The notes under the pieces were generated by a model. The model saw nothing but the letters and a program-made list of their open reading frames with translations. It did no database searches and was not told where the DNA came from. Both the position numbers and the translations under genes were made by a program. A stretch of 45,553 bases of DNA from the NCBI RefSeq assembly GCF_001422285.1, contig NZ_LMMO01000009.1, forward strand, positions 1-45,553. Reading direction: 5' to 3'. Below, in pieces: positions 1-8,412 of this stretch; the stretch's first letter is position 1, and every line of letters begins with the position of its first letter. Origin of the DNA: Frigoribacterium sp. Leaf263. Lineage in GTDB: Bacteria > Actinomycetota > Actinomycetes > Actinomycetales > Microbacteriaceae.

Positions 1-1
1 G

Positions 2-253
2 GCGAACAAGGTGCCCGGCATCCGCGCGGTCACGGCGCACGACTCGTTCTCGGTCGAGCGCAGCGTGCTCTCGAACGACGCGCAGGTGCTCTGCATGGGG
101 CAGCGCGTCATCGGCGTCGAGCTCATGCGCCGTCTCGCGAAGGAGTGGCTGACCTACCGCTTCGACACGACGAGCGCCTCCGCCGAGAAGGTGCAGAGCA
201 TCTGCGAGTACGACGGCTCGGCGCAGCCCGTCGGCCTCGACGGCGAGTCATGA
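2..253 (+). CDS. derI: RpiB-family sugar-phosphate isomerase, C-terminal part (probable D-erythrulose-4-phosphate isomerase)
   Basis: The last 83 codons of a gene that starts left of the window. The reading frame opens with ANKVPGIRA and continues through [14 protein letters not shown], the C-terminal core of the RpiB/LacAB family. These enzymes interconvert aldose and ketose phosphates in the cytosol. The stop overlaps the next start by 4 bp (ATGA), so it is translationally coupled to a TIM-type isomerase. RpiB homologues paired with TIM homologues are DerI/EryI, which turn D-erythrulose 4-phosphate into D-erythrose 4-phosphate. The neighbours (ApnO- and OiaX-like) make that role more likely than ribose 5-phosphate isomerisation. 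The active-site Cys and substrate-binding N-terminus are outside the window, so the exact substrate is inferred from context only. Confidence 0.75.
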   Translation, partial: ANKVPGIRAVTAHDSFSVERSVLSNDAQVLCMGQRVIGVELMRRLAKEWLTYRFDTTSASAEKVQSICEYDGSAQPVGLDGES

Positions 254-1050
254 GCCCCGCAGCCGACCGCGCCCCCCGGTTCACCATCGGGGTGAGCCTC
301 AAGATGTACTTCACCCACGCGCAGACCATCGAGTGGTCGAGGGCCGTCGGCGAGCTCGCCGAACGGCACCCCGCGGTGCGGTCGGGTCTCGTCGAGCTGT
401 TCGTCGTCCCGTCGTTCCCGGCCCTCGTGCCGGTTCGCGACGCCCTCGCCGGGGCTCCCGTGCGGCTGGGCGCTCAGGATCTCGCGTCGGCGGACTCCGG
501 GGCGTTCACCGGCGAGGTCAGCGGCGTCGAGCTCGCCGAGATCGGCTGCACCCTGGCGGAGATCGGACACGCCGAGCGCCGGCGCCTGTTCTTCGAGGAC
601 GACGCCGTCGTCGCCGCCAAGACCGCGGCCGCCCTCCGCAACGGCATCACGCCGCTGCTCTGCGTCGGCGAGATCGAGCAGACCCCGCCCGCCGTCGCCG
701 CCCTCGAGGTGACGTCGCAGATCGACTCCGCCCTCGCCGACGCGCAGGCCGCCGGTCTCACGGGCCCGCTGCTCGTCGCCTACGAGCCCGTCTGGGCCAT
801 CGGCGCCCCCGAGCCGGCAGCGAGCGAGCACATCGTCGCGGTCGCCCGCGCCGTCGACGAGCACCTCGCCGCGCTGCCGTCGCACGCCGGCAGCCGGGTC
901 ATCTACGGCGGCAGCGCCGGGCCCGGTCTGCTGACCGACCTCGGGGGAGACGTCGCCGGGCTGTTCCTCGGACGCTTCGCGCACGACGTCGCCGCGGTCG
1001 AGACCATCCTCGACGAGGCGCTGGCCCTCGACGAGGCGGTGCCCGCGTGA
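250..1050 (+). CDS. lerI: Triosephosphate-isomerase-family protein (probable L-erythrulose-1-phosphate isomerase)
   Basis: A 266-residue cytosolic TIM barrel. All catalytic landmarks are visible: Lys18 in the SLKMYF strand, His107 in IGHAERR, Glu179 in YEPVWAIG, and a phosphate-binding YGGSAGPG loop near residues 218-225. Start chosen at the ATG that overlaps the preceding stop (ATGA); a longer frame to position 145 is only overlap with derI. The SLKMYF variant differs from the N-x-K of glycolytic TIM and resembles LerI/EryH, which convert L-erythrulose 1-phosphate to D-erythrulose 4-phosphate. Position between an RpiB homologue and an OiaX-like gene supports this. It could be an ordinary second TpiA, but the operon context argues against it. 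Confidence 0.8.
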   Translation: MSPAADRAPRFTIGVSLKMYFTHAQTIEWSRAVGELAERHPAVRSGLVELFVVPSFPALVPVRDALAGAPVRLGAQDLASADSGAFTGEVSGVELAEIGCTLAEIGHAERRRLFFEDDAVVAAKTAAALRNGITPLLCVGEIEQTPPAVAALEVTSQIDSALADAQAAGLTGPLLVAYEPVWAIGAPEPAASEHIVAVARAVDEHLAALPSHAGSRVIYGGSAGPGLLTDLGGDVAGLFLGRFAHDVAAVETILDEALALDEAVPA

Positions 1051-1850
1051 TCGGCCTCAGCACCTACGCCTACTTCTGGCGCGGCTCCGACCGCGTGCCG
1101 GAGCCGATGACGCTCGACGACATGATGCGCGACACCGCGGCCCAGGGCGTCCGGCTGTTCCAGATCTGCGACCACGCGCCGCTCGCGGACTACGACGACG
1201 ACCGGCTGCGCGCGCTCCGCGCCCTCGCCGACGAGCTCGACCTGACGCTCGAGCTCGGCACCCGGGGCACGGACCCGGCCGTGCTGCGGACGTATCTGCG
1301 TCTCGCCGTCGCGCTCCGCGCCTCCCTCGTCCGCAGCATGTGGACGGCCGGCGACGACCGACCCGACGCGATCGAGACCGACCGGCGCCTCCGCGCGGTG
1401 CTGCCGGAGTTCGAGGAGGCGCAGGTCACCCTCGCGCTCGAGACCTACGAGCAGGTGACCTCGACCGAGCTCGTGGCGGTCGTGCGCAGCATCGGCAGCG
1501 ACCGGCTCGGCATCGTGCTCGACCCCGCGAACACCGTCGCGAACCTCGAGCACCCCGCCGATGTGACCGCCCGCTGCGCGCCCTACGTCAAGAACTGGCA
1601 CGTCAAGGACTTCGCCTTCTCGCGGAAGGACGGCTGGGTCGGCTTCGCCCTCACCAGCACGCCCCTCGGCGACGGACGCCTCGACTACGACGGGATGCTC
1701 GCCCTCCTCGAGCCCGAGGCGCGCGGCATCAACCAGGTCGTCGAGCACTGGCTGCCCTGGCACGACGACCCCGAGACCACCACCCGCCTCGAGGCGGAGT
1801 GGACGACCCTGACCATCGAACACCTCAGGAAGAAGAACAGCAATGACTGA
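1047..1850 (+). CDS. oiaX: Xylose-isomerase-like TIM-barrel protein, probable 3-oxo-isoapionate decarboxylase
   Basis: A 267-residue protein of the sugar phosphate isomerase/epimerase (AP endonuclease 2) superfamily. Four metal-ligand positions typical of the fold can be seen: Glu in LALETYE (about residue 132), Asp in IVLDPAN (about 159), His in NWHVKDF (about 185) and Glu in VVEHW (about 233). Start is a GTG overlapping the previous stop by 4 bp (GTGA); its 3' end overlaps the next gene by 8 bp. In characterised D-apionate pathways such a protein, OiaX, decarboxylates 3-oxo-isoapionate, the product of ApnO, to L-erythrulose. The next gene here is ApnO-like and the two preceding genes process erythrulose phosphates, which fits. 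Fold assignment is firm; the reaction is inferred from neighbours. Confidence 0.75.
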   Translation: MIGLSTYAYFWRGSDRVPEPMTLDDMMRDTAAQGVRLFQICDHAPLADYDDDRLRALRALADELDLTLELGTRGTDPAVLRTYLRLAVALRASLVRSMWTAGDDRPDAIETDRRLRAVLPEFEEAQVTLALETYEQVTSTELVAVVRSIGSDRLGIVLDPANTVANLEHPADVTARCAPYVKNWHVKDFAFSRKDGWVGFALTSTPLGDGRLDYDGMLALLEPEARGINQVVEHWLPWHDDPETTTRLEAEWTTLTIEHLRKKNSND

Positions 1851-2748
1851 CACCCTCAGCACGCAGACCGTGACCCAGGCCGCCGACCAGGGGACCCCCG
1901 ACGTCACCGTCGCCGTCATCGGCGCCGGTGGGAAGATGGGCCAGCGCGTCTCGAACAACCTCGAGAAGAGCGGGTACACCGTCTTCTACAGCGAGGCGTC
2001 GCCCGCCGGACAGGAGCTCATCCGCGGTCTCGGACGCGAGGTGACCTCGACGGAGGACGCCATCGTCGACGCCGACGTCGTCATCCTCGCGGTGCCCGAC
2101 GTCGTGCTCGGCAAGGTCTCCGAGAGCGTCGTCCCCGCCATGAAGTCGGGCTCGATCATCCTCACCCTCGACCCGGCCGCCGCCTATGCGGGACTCCTCG
2201 AGCAGCGCGACGACATCCACTACGCCGTCGCGCACCCCTGCCACCCGTCGGTGTTCCTCGAGCGCCGCACCGACGAGGAGTACGCAGACACGTTCGGCGG
2301 CATCGCGGCCCCGCAGGAGGTCGTCGCCGCCCTCGAGGGCGAGCCGACCGACGTCGTGCGTCAGCTGGCCACCGACGTCATCACGACGATCTACGCCCCC
2401 GTCATCCAGGTGCACTGGGTCACCGTCAAGCAGCTGGCGATCCTCGAGCCCACCCTCGTCGAGACCATCGCGTGCATGATCGGCGAACTGCTGCAGGAGG
2501 CGCTCGACACGACGGTCAACCAGGCCGGCGTCCCCGCCGAGGCCGCCCGGGCCATGCTCTGGGGCCACACGGGCATCGCGCTCACCAACGCGCTGCGCGG
2601 CTCGAACCCGTTCTCGGACGCCTGCCACATCGCCATGGACTACGGCCGCGAGTCGATCGTCAAGGACGACTGGAAGAAGATCTTCGACGACGAGCAGCTG
2701 GACCACGTCATCGCGCGCATGCTGAAGATCGACGCCGTCAAGCGCTGA
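1843..2748 (+). CDS. apnO: D-apionate oxidoisomerase (PGDH_C-domain NAD-dependent dehydrogenase)
   Basis: A 301-residue Rossmann-fold dehydrogenase with the dinucleotide loop GAGGKMG near residues 26-32, then a helical 6-phosphogluconate-dehydrogenase-like C-terminal domain (from about residue 165) carrying HPCHPS, WVTVKQLAILEP and GHTGIALTNALRGSNPFSD. This combination is the ApnO family, which oxidises and rearranges D-apionate to 3-oxo-isoapionate. Start ATG 1843 lies 8 bp inside oiaX and is preceded by AGGAAG. Last gene of the operon; a 16-bp-stem terminator follows. Apionate comes from apiose, a branched pentose of plant pectin (rhamnogalacturonan II, apiogalacturonan), so the operon suggests life on plants. 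The upstream kinase needed for L-erythrulose is not in the window. Confidence 0.78.
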   Translation: MTDTLSTQTVTQAADQGTPDVTVAVIGAGGKMGQRVSNNLEKSGYTVFYSEASPAGQELIRGLGREVTSTEDAIVDADVVILAVPDVVLGKVSESVVPAMKSGSIILTLDPAAAYAGLLEQRDDIHYAVAHPCHPSVFLERRTDEEYADTFGGIAAPQEVVAALEGEPTDVVRQLATDVITTIYAPVIQVHWVTVKQLAILEPTLVETIACMIGELLQEALDTTVNQAGVPAEAARAMLWGHTGIALTNALRGSNPFSDACHIAMDYGRESIVKDDWKKIFDDEQLDHVIARMLKIDAVKR

Positions 2749-2785
2749 TCGGGTGCGGCGGCGTCGGTCGCCGCCGCCGGGCCCT

Positions 2786-2836
2786 GCGAAGCGGACCGGG
2801 CACTGCGACGATGTCGCGGCGCCCGGTCCGCTTCGC
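2786..2836. terminator. Bidirectional terminator between apnO and the MFS gene
   Basis: Perfect 16-bp inverted repeat: GCGAAGCGGACCGGGC at 2786-2801 and its complement at 2821-2836, with a 19-nt loop, followed by TTT. It sits between two convergent genes. Confidence 0.8.
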
Positions 2837-2887
2837 GTTTCCCGGCGCGAGGCCCCGCTGGGCCCCTGTCCCTGCGCCTGCGCTCGG

Positions 2888-4393
2888 CTAGCCGGCGTCG
2901 GGCGCGCTGGGCGCGGCGCGGCGCTGGTCGACCCGGCGCGGCAGCGCGAACACGAGCGCGAAGGCGAGCACGGCGAACGCCGCGCTGACGCCCATGGCCG
3001 CGGCGGCGGCGTCGGTGAAGCCCGTCGCGCGACCGGCCGCCGTGGCGAGCTCGCGCCCGCCGGGCAGCGACCCGAACAGCACGCTGCCGATGATCGCGAT
3101 CCCCACGGCCGAGCCGATGCGCTGGATGGCCGAGATGACGGCGCTGGCCGAGCCGGCGTCGCGGGGGTCGACGGTGGCGACGATGAACTGCACGTTCGGG
3201 GCGATGAAGAACCCGTTGCCGAGACCGGCGACGAGCAGCGGCACGAGCAGCAGCCAGTTGGTCAGGTCGGCGGCGTCGGTGACCATCAGCAGGATCCACA
3301 TCGCGCCGAGTCCGACGGCGACCAGCGCGGTGCCGAGCACGAGCACGTTGCGGCCGAGCTTCTGGGCCATGCGGTTGCTCTGCGACGACGAGATGATGCT
3401 GCCCACGGCGAACGGGATGGCGACGGCGCCCGACGCGAGGGCGCTGTTGCCGAGACCCGACTGCCAGAGGAGCGAGATCGTGAAGAAGATGCTCGTGAAC
3501 GCGGCGAAGTAGACGAGGGCGAGCACGACGCCGCCGGTGAACGACGGGTGCGAGAACAGGGTCGGGGGCACGAGCGGGGTGCGGCCGCTGCGGGTGTAGC
3601 GCACCTCCCACAGGGCGAAGGCGGCGAGCAGCACGAGACCGGCGGCGATGGTCAGGTAGGTCCAGAGGGGCCAGCCCTCGTCCTGGCCCTGGATGAGCGG
3701 CACGAGCAGGGCGACGAAGGCGGCCGACACGAGCACGAGGCCGACGACGTCGAGGCCCTTGTCGGGGCGGGGCACGGACTCATCGCGCTTCGGCAGCAGG
3801 ATGGCCGCCGCGATCAGCGTGATGACGCCGAAGGGCAGGTTGACGAAGAAGACCAGGCGCCAGCCGTTCTCGTCGCCGAACGCCTGGATGATGAGACCGC
3901 CGATGATGGGGCCGAGCGCCGACGAGACGCCGATGACGGCGCCCATGATCGCGAACGCCTTGCCGCGAGCGCGCCCCGGGAACAGCAGCTGGATGAACGC
4001 GGTCACCGCGGGCACGAAGATGCCGCCGGCGAGACCCTGCACCACGCGGAACACCACGAGCTGCACGTCGCTGGTCGCGACGCCGCAGGCGAGGCTGGCG
4101 AGCGTGAAGAGCAGCACGCCCGTGAAGTAGACCCACTTGTGGCCGATGCGGTCGCCGATGCGGCCGGCGGGGATGAGGGTCAGTCCGAAGGCGAGGGCGT
4201 AGCCCGAGATGATCCACGACAGCGTCGCCTCCGACGCGTCGAGCGAGGTTCGGATGGTCGGCAGGGCGACGTTGACGATCGTCGTGTCGAGCAGGGCGAT
4301 GAACATGCCGAGCAGCAGGGCGACGAGCGCCAGCCAGGACTGCCGGGGGATGGCGGGCGCCGGGGAGGCGGCCCGGACGGAGGCGTCGGTCAT
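2888..4393 (-). CDS. DHA2-family MFS drug efflux transporter (EmrB/QacA type)
   Basis: A 501-residue polytopic inner-membrane proton antiporter with about 14 membrane segments. Family motifs are clear: LLDTTIVNVALPTIR in the first helix, GRIGDRIGHKW (motif A) and GVSSALGPIIGG (motif C). Start is the ATG at 4393 because it opens the conserved hydrophilic N-terminus before helix 1 and has AAAGG eight bases upstream; the frame continues much further 5' without coding character. Substrate cannot be read from sequence; relatives export antiseptics, dyes and antibiotics. It is monocistronic, divergent from the AI-2E-type gene and convergent with apnO. Family assignment is secure. Confidence 0.9.
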   Translation of the reverse strand: MTDASVRAASPAPAIPRQSWLALVALLLGMFIALLDTTIVNVALPTIRTSLDASEATLSWIISGYALAFGLTLIPAGRIGDRIGHKWVYFTGVLLFTLASLACGVATSDVQLVVFRVVQGLAGGIFVPAVTAFIQLLFPGRARGKAFAIMGAVIGVSSALGPIIGGLIIQAFGDENGWRLVFFVNLPFGVITLIAAAILLPKRDESVPRPDKGLDVVGLVLVSAAFVALLVPLIQGQDEGWPLWTYLTIAAGLVLLAAFALWEVRYTRSGRTPLVPPTLFSHPSFTGGVVLALVYFAAFTSIFFTISLLWQSGLGNSALASGAVAIPFAVGSIISSSQSNRMAQKLGRNVLVLGTALVAVGLGAMWILLMVTDAADLTNWLLLVPLLVAGLGNGFFIAPNVQFIVATVDPRDAGSASAVISAIQRIGSAVGIAIIGSVLFGSLPGGRELATAAGRATGFTDAAAAAMGVSAAFAVLAFALVFALPRRVDQRRAAPSAPDAG

Positions 4394-4667
4394 GAGGAGC
4401 CTTTCGTGCGGCGCGCGGCCGACGGGGGACGGAAGAGGGGAGGAGGCGCGGGAGGGCGAGCGGGGGAGTCGCGGCGAGAGCGCAGTGACCGGTCGGCCGG
4501 AGCTTGCGATCGTACCCGACCCCTGGAGCAAAGATTCAGACTCTGCATTTTCTTCCCGGCCGAGGCAGGAACCCCGGGCGACGGATGCGGGGAACGGCCA
4601 CGAGGCCGGACCACGCGCAGCGACCACGGGGCGGCCCCGCGCCGCGATGCCACGACAGGATGGACCC
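4394..4667. other. Divergent intergenic region between MFS and AI-2E-type genes
   Basis: 274 bp without a convincing gene. A possible leftward -10 TACGAT lies at 4514-4509 on the minus strand, and a comparatively AT-rich stretch (about 4528-4555) lies behind it. No clear -35 or operator was found. Confidence 0.35.
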
Positions 4668-5804
4668 ATGGCACTCTCCTCACGCGCCCGCGCCGTCCGA
4701 CGCTCGGCGTCGGCGACCGGACCGACGGGCGCGACGCACCCCGCGCCTCCCGACCCCTCCCGACGCACCGGCGCCTTCCGCTTCGGACTGATCGCGACGC
4801 TGGGCGGCGGTCTCGGCGTGGGCATCATCGTGTCGCTGATGGCCCTGTCGACGATCCTCGTCTACATCGGGCTGGCGTTCTTCCTGGCGCTGGCGTTCGA
4901 GCCCGTCGTGCGTCGCCTCGTCGACTGGGGCGCGCCCCGGTGGGTCGGAGTCGTCGCCGCCGTCGTGCTCGTGGTCGGCCTCGTCGCGGGCATCGTGTCT
5001 GCCGTCGTGCCGGCCCTCGTCGAGCAGCTCGGCTACGTGATCCGCGAGACGCCGGCGACGCTGCAGCACCTGTCGCGCGAGCCCTGGGTGCAGCAGACGG
5101 TCGAGACGCTCGGTCTCGATCTCGACGTCGACGACGCCGTGGGGGCCGTCTCGGCCTATCTGCTCGACCCCGACAAGCTGCTCGCCCTCGGCGGCGGGCT
5201 GCTCGCCGTCGGTCAGGGCATCACCACCGGCATCACCGCCGTGATCGTCGTCGCCATCCTCACCCTCTACTTCGCCGTCACGCTGCCGCAGATGCTCCGC
5301 TCGCTCAGTCGGGCGGTGCCGCGCAGCCACCGCGAGCGGGTCATGGACATCGCCGACGAGATCTTCCTCTCGGTCGGCCGCTACGTCGCGGGTCAGGTCG
5401 TGCTCGCGGCCGTCAACGCCGTGTTCGTGTTCATCGTGCTGTCGATCGCCGGCGGACCGGTGCCCGTGCTCTTCGCGACCCTGGCGTTCCTCGGCGCCCT
5501 GATCCCGGTGGTCGGCACCGTCGTCGCGTACGCGATCATCATCGCCGCCACGATCACCGTGTCGCCCGTGACGGCGGTCGTGGTCGGGATCGTGCTGCTC
5601 GTCTACGCGCAGATCGAGGCGTACGTGCTGACGCCCCGCGTGATGTCGAAGGCGGTGGCGGTGCCCGGGGCGCTCGTCATCGTCGCGGCGTTCGGCGGAG
5701 GAGCGCTCGGCGGCGTGCTCGGCGCGCTCGTGGCGATCCCGATCGCGACGGCCGGGGTGCTCGTCTTCGAGCGCGTCGTCGTGCCGAGGCAGCAGCGGGT
5801 CTGA
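4668..5804 (+). CDS. AI-2E family transporter (PerM-like membrane protein)
   Basis: A 378-residue membrane protein of the AI-2E/UPF0118 family. A short basic, proline-rich N-terminus is followed by two helices (LVYIGLAFFLALAFEP is the family signature), a hydrophilic central section with HLSREPWVQQTVE, and a C-terminal bundle with GALIPVVGTVVAY and AQIEAYVLTPRVMSKAV, both highly conserved. Members are implicated in autoinducer export or ion/proton antiport; the substrate here is unknown. ATG 4668 chosen because the frame upstream lacks membrane or family sequence, and an AGGA lies about 11 bases before it. Ends at a strong hairpin; single-gene unit. Confidence 0.85.
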   Translation: MALSSRARAVRRSASATGPTGATHPAPPDPSRRTGAFRFGLIATLGGGLGVGIIVSLMALSTILVYIGLAFFLALAFEPVVRRLVDWGAPRWVGVVAAVVLVVGLVAGIVSAVVPALVEQLGYVIRETPATLQHLSREPWVQQTVETLGLDLDVDDAVGAVSAYLLDPDKLLALGGGLLAVGQGITTGITAVIVVAILTLYFAVTLPQMLRSLSRAVPRSHRERVMDIADEIFLSVGRYVAGQVVLAAVNAVFVFIVLSIAGGPVPVLFATLAFLGALIPVVGTVVAYAIIIAATITVSPVTAVVVGIVLLVYAQIEAYVLTPRVMSKAVAVPGALVIVAAFGGGALGGVLGALVAIPIATAGVLVFERVVVPRQQRV

Positions 5805-5865
5805 CCCCGACCGGGGTCGCGGACGGCCGAGGAGGCGCGGGTCGGCCGAGCCGCGCCTCCTCGGC
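5803..5865. terminator. Double hairpin terminator built from the GCGCCTCC repeat
   Basis: First hairpin GACCCC-gacc-GGGGTC at 5803-5818 overlaps the stop codon. Second is a perfect 15-bp stem, GCCGAGGAGGCGCGG (5826-5840) and CCGCGCCTCCTCGGC (5851-5865), with a 10-nt loop. It lies between convergent genes. The right arm is the same sequence that occurs alone after several other genes in this window. Confidence 0.75.
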
Positions 5866-5900
5866 TCCCCAGGGCGGCCCGTCGACCCGGCGGGCCGGCG

Positions 5901-6545
5901 TCAGGCGTGGGCGGCGACCCGCGCGACGGCCTTCTCGGCGATGCCCCGCATCGTCTCGCTGAGACGCGGGCCGGGGGAGCTCAGCAGCGCTCGGGCCTGC
6001 TGCGCGTCGAGACCGGCGAAGACGTCGCCGATGGTGACCCCGTGATCGGGGCGGGACACGACCGAGACGGGGTCGCCGGCCTGGACGGGCCCGGCCTTCA
6101 CGATCGACAGGTACGCCCCCGGGCGCCCCTCGGCCTGGAACCGGCGGACCCAGCCGCTCTCGCCGAGACGGCGCGCGAAGGTGGCGCAGGGCGTGCGGGG
6201 CATCGTCACCTGCAGCACGAGGGTGTCGCCGACGGCCCAGCGCTCGCCGATGACGGCGCCGGTCACGTCGACGCCCGAGGTGCGGAGGTTCTCGCCGAAG
6301 AGCCCGGGCACGACCTCGTAGCCGAGGATCCCCGCGAAGTGCGCGGCGTCGTCGTCGGCGTAGGCGTAGACGGCCTTGTCGGGGCCGCCGTGGTGGGCGC
6401 GGCTCGCCTGGACGTCGCCGCGGACGCCGAGCCGCTTGACCTCGACCGGGCCGTCGACGGGTCGCTTGTCGATGGCGGTGACGCCGACCGAGCCCGAGTC
6501 GTCGAGCAGGGCGTGGACGCGGCAGACGGCGGTCAGCGAGGGCAT
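5901..6545 (-). CDS. MOSC domain-containing protein (YiiM family)
   Basis: A 214-residue cytosolic protein with the MOSC (molybdenum cofactor sulfurase C-terminal) fold. HHGGPDKAVYAY at residues 51-62 is the family signature, and TMPRTPC places the conserved cofactor-binding Cys at residue 120. A C-terminal 3-alpha-type helical segment (DVFAGLDAQQARALLSS) matches YiiM proteins, which use molybdopterin to reduce N-hydroxylated bases such as 6-hydroxylaminopurine. Start set at MPSLTAV, where homology begins; upstream Met codons add only low-complexity residues. Lies 64 bp downstream of the TauE/SafE gene and may be cotranscribed with it. Confidence 0.85.
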   Translation of the reverse strand: MPSLTAVCRVHALLDDSGSVGVTAIDKRPVDGPVEVKRLGVRGDVQASRAHHGGPDKAVYAYADDDAAHFAGILGYEVVPGLFGENLRTSGVDVTGAVIGERWAVGDTLVLQVTMPRTPCATFARRLGESGWVRRFQAEGRPGAYLSIVKAGPVQAGDPVSVVSRPDHGVTIGDVFAGLDAQQARALLSSPGPRLSETMRGIAEKAVARVAAHA

Positions 6546-6609
6546 CCCGCCATGGTGCCGCACGGGGCGGCCCGGCGACAAGCACGGCGTGACCGGCCGA
6601 CTCGGGCCG

Positions 6610-7335
6610 TCAGAGCAGCAGCAGGCCCCGGACCACGGCGGCGGCGCTGCCGACCGCGGCGAGCACGAGCACGAGGATGCGCCCCACCCGGGCCGAGACG
6701 TGACGGCTCAGGCGATGGCCGGCGACGGCGCCGATCAGGAGGGCGGCGAAGGCGCCGACCCAGACGCCCCAGGGTTCCGTCGGCACGCCCTTCGACAGCA
6801 CCGACGCGAGGTTGACCGAGAGGAGGAACACCTGGCCCGTGCCGACGAAGACGTCCCGCGACCAGCGCTCGCTCGTCGCGTGCACCGTCAGCGCGGGGCC
6901 GCCGACCCCGGCCGTGACGTTCATGAAGCCGCCGAGGGCTCCGGCCGCCACCGCGCCTCCCGGGCCGGGCAGCAGCCGCACGGTCGACGAGAACGCCATG
7001 ACGAGCACCCCGACCAGGGCGAGCACCCCGACGGTGACGGTCAGGGGCCCGGTCGGGGCGGTTCGGACGACCCAGGCCCCGATCGGGACGGCGACGAGCG
7101 CCGGCGCGACGAGCAGCAGGGCACGCCGCCACCGCACGGTGCGCCACGTCTGGGCCAGCAGCACCGCGGCGAGGGCGGCGGCGAGCACGTTGCCGACGGT
7201 CACGCCGGCCTCGGGGCCCAGCACGATGACGAGCAGGGGTGCGGCCGTGAGGGCGAAGCCGATGCCCGAGATGCGCTGGGTGAGCGCCCCGAGCATGATC
7301 GCGGCGGCGGCCAGGCCGAGGGTCAACGGGGTCAC
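6610..7335 (-). CDS. TauE/SafE family (TSUP) membrane transporter
   Basis: A 241-residue membrane protein with about eight helices in two repeats; each repeat holds the glycine/proline-rich turn typical of the family (ISGIGFALTAAPLL near residue 25, NVTAGVGGPALTV near residue 140). TSUP proteins export sulfite, sulfoacetate or related anions; the substrate is not predictable. GTG start at 7335 overlaps the upstream EamA stop by 4 bp (GTGA), so the two transporters are translationally coupled. Confidence 0.85.
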   Translation of the reverse strand: MTPLTLGLAAAAIMLGALTQRISGIGFALTAAPLLVIVLGPEAGVTVGNVLAAALAAVLLAQTWRTVRWRRALLLVAPALVAVPIGAWVVRTAPTGPLTVTVGVLALVGVLVMAFSSTVRLLPGPGGAVAAGALGGFMNVTAGVGGPALTVHATSERWSRDVFVGTGQVFLLSVNLASVLSKGVPTEPWGVWVGAFAALLIGAVAGHRLSRHVSARVGRILVLVLAAVGSAAAVVRGLLLL

Positions 7336-8339
7336 CGTTCCACGCTAGCCCCCGGGGGAGCGCCGGCCGGCGCCGGTGCCGGTGCCGACGCCGGGGCGAT
7401 GGGCGTCGCCTCGGCCACGGCGTCTTCGGGCGACCCCTCGCGATCCGACCGCACGAAGGCGATCCCCGCGAGGATCGCCGCCCCGCCGAGCCCCTGCAGG
7501 AGGGTGAGGGATTCGCCGAGCAGGATCCAGGCCCACAGCGCGGCGGCGGCGACTTCGAGCAGGCCGACGAACGACGCCAGTCGCGACCCCAGCATCGTCG
7601 TCGCGGTGATGCTCGCCGCGTACGAGATCGCGGTGGCGACGACGCCGACGGCGAGCATCGGGACCCACCAGGGGGTCGTGGCGCCGAAGAGCCCGACGGG
7701 GGCGGCCGACGCGGTGAAGGGCACCAGGCCGGTCGCTCCGACGAGCACGAGCACGACGACCCCGACCAGCAGCCCCGCGCAGGCGAGCGCCACGGGTGGC
7801 AGTCCGCGGGCCGGTCGGGCTGCGATGACGAAGTAGGCGGCGCAGCAGACCATCGCCACCGCCGCCGACGCGAGACCGACGGGGTCGAGGCGCCCGCCGC
7901 CGCCGGGCGACACGACCAGCACGAGTCCGCCCGCGGCGACCGCCGCGCCGACCAGGACGACCGCGGCCGGCCGGCGGCGGGTCACGACCCAGGCGACGGC
8001 GACGAGGAGGAGCGGCGCCATGTACTCGATCAGGATCGCCGTGCCGACGGGGATCCGCCGGACGGCCGCGAAGTAGAAGACCTGCGTGCCGACCACGCCG
8101 ACGACGGCCATGCCGAGGATGCGCCACCGCGCCGTCCAGAGCGTGCCGAAGCGGCCCCGCAGGGCGAGGAGGGCGAACGGCGTCAGCACGAGTCCGCCGA
8201 CGAGGGCGCGCACGGTGACCGCTGCGGCCGGACTCCAGCCGCCCTCGAGGAGCGGCTTGACGAGGGCGCCCGAGACGCCGAACGAGGTGGCGGCGACGAG
8301 GGCGACGAGCAGACCCCGCGTGGTCGGGTGATGCGACAT
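7332..8339 (-). CDS. EamA/DMT family transporter (RhtA-like)
   Basis: A 335-residue drug/metabolite transporter with ten predicted helices forming two EamA repeats, and a short Pro/Ala-rich cytoplasmic tail (PAPAPAGAPPGA). VGTQVFYFAAVRRIPVGTAILIEY is typical of the RhtA/YdcZ-type amino-acid or metabolite exporters. ATG 8339 has GAAGG upstream. It is first in a leftward operon with the TSUP gene and is divergent from a CGNR-type regulator 73 bp away, which may control it. Substrate unknown. Confidence 0.85.
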   Translation of the reverse strand: MSHHPTTRGLLVALVAATSFGVSGALVKPLLEGGWSPAAAVTVRALVGGLVLTPFALLALRGRFGTLWTARWRILGMAVVGVVGTQVFYFAAVRRIPVGTAILIEYMAPLLLVAVAWVVTRRRPAAVVLVGAAVAAGGLVLVVSPGGGGRLDPVGLASAAVAMVCCAAYFVIAARPARGLPPVALACAGLLVGVVVLVLVGATGLVPFTASAAPVGLFGATTPWWVPMLAVGVVATAISYAASITATTMLGSRLASFVGLLEVAAAALWAWILLGESLTLLQGLGGAAILAGIAFVRSDREGSPEDAVAEATPIAPASAPAPAPAGAPPGASVER

Positions 8340-8381
8340 GGGAGGCCTTCTGGTCAGGGGCTCGAGCGGCTGGTGATCCTG

Positions 8382-8407
8382 ACGCTAGGGTGTCTCACGA
8401 TAAGGAG
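8382..8407. promoter_or_regulatory. Overlapping divergent promoters for EamA and CGNR genes
   Basis: ACGCTAGGGT contains a rightward -10 TAGGGT (8386-8391) and a leftward -10 TAGCGT (8387-8382), so the two -10 elements overlap. AAGGAG at 8402-8407 is the ribosome binding site of the rightward gene. No convincing -35 on either side. Confidence 0.4.
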
Positions 8408-8412
8408 TCAAC

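Noticed and set aside
2753-5962. A rightward open frame of 1069 codons across the MFS and AI-2E-type genes
   Set aside because: It is antisense to the MFS gene and out of frame with the transporter, is rich in Arg/Gly/Asp repeats, and has no family match; it is a by-product of high GC.
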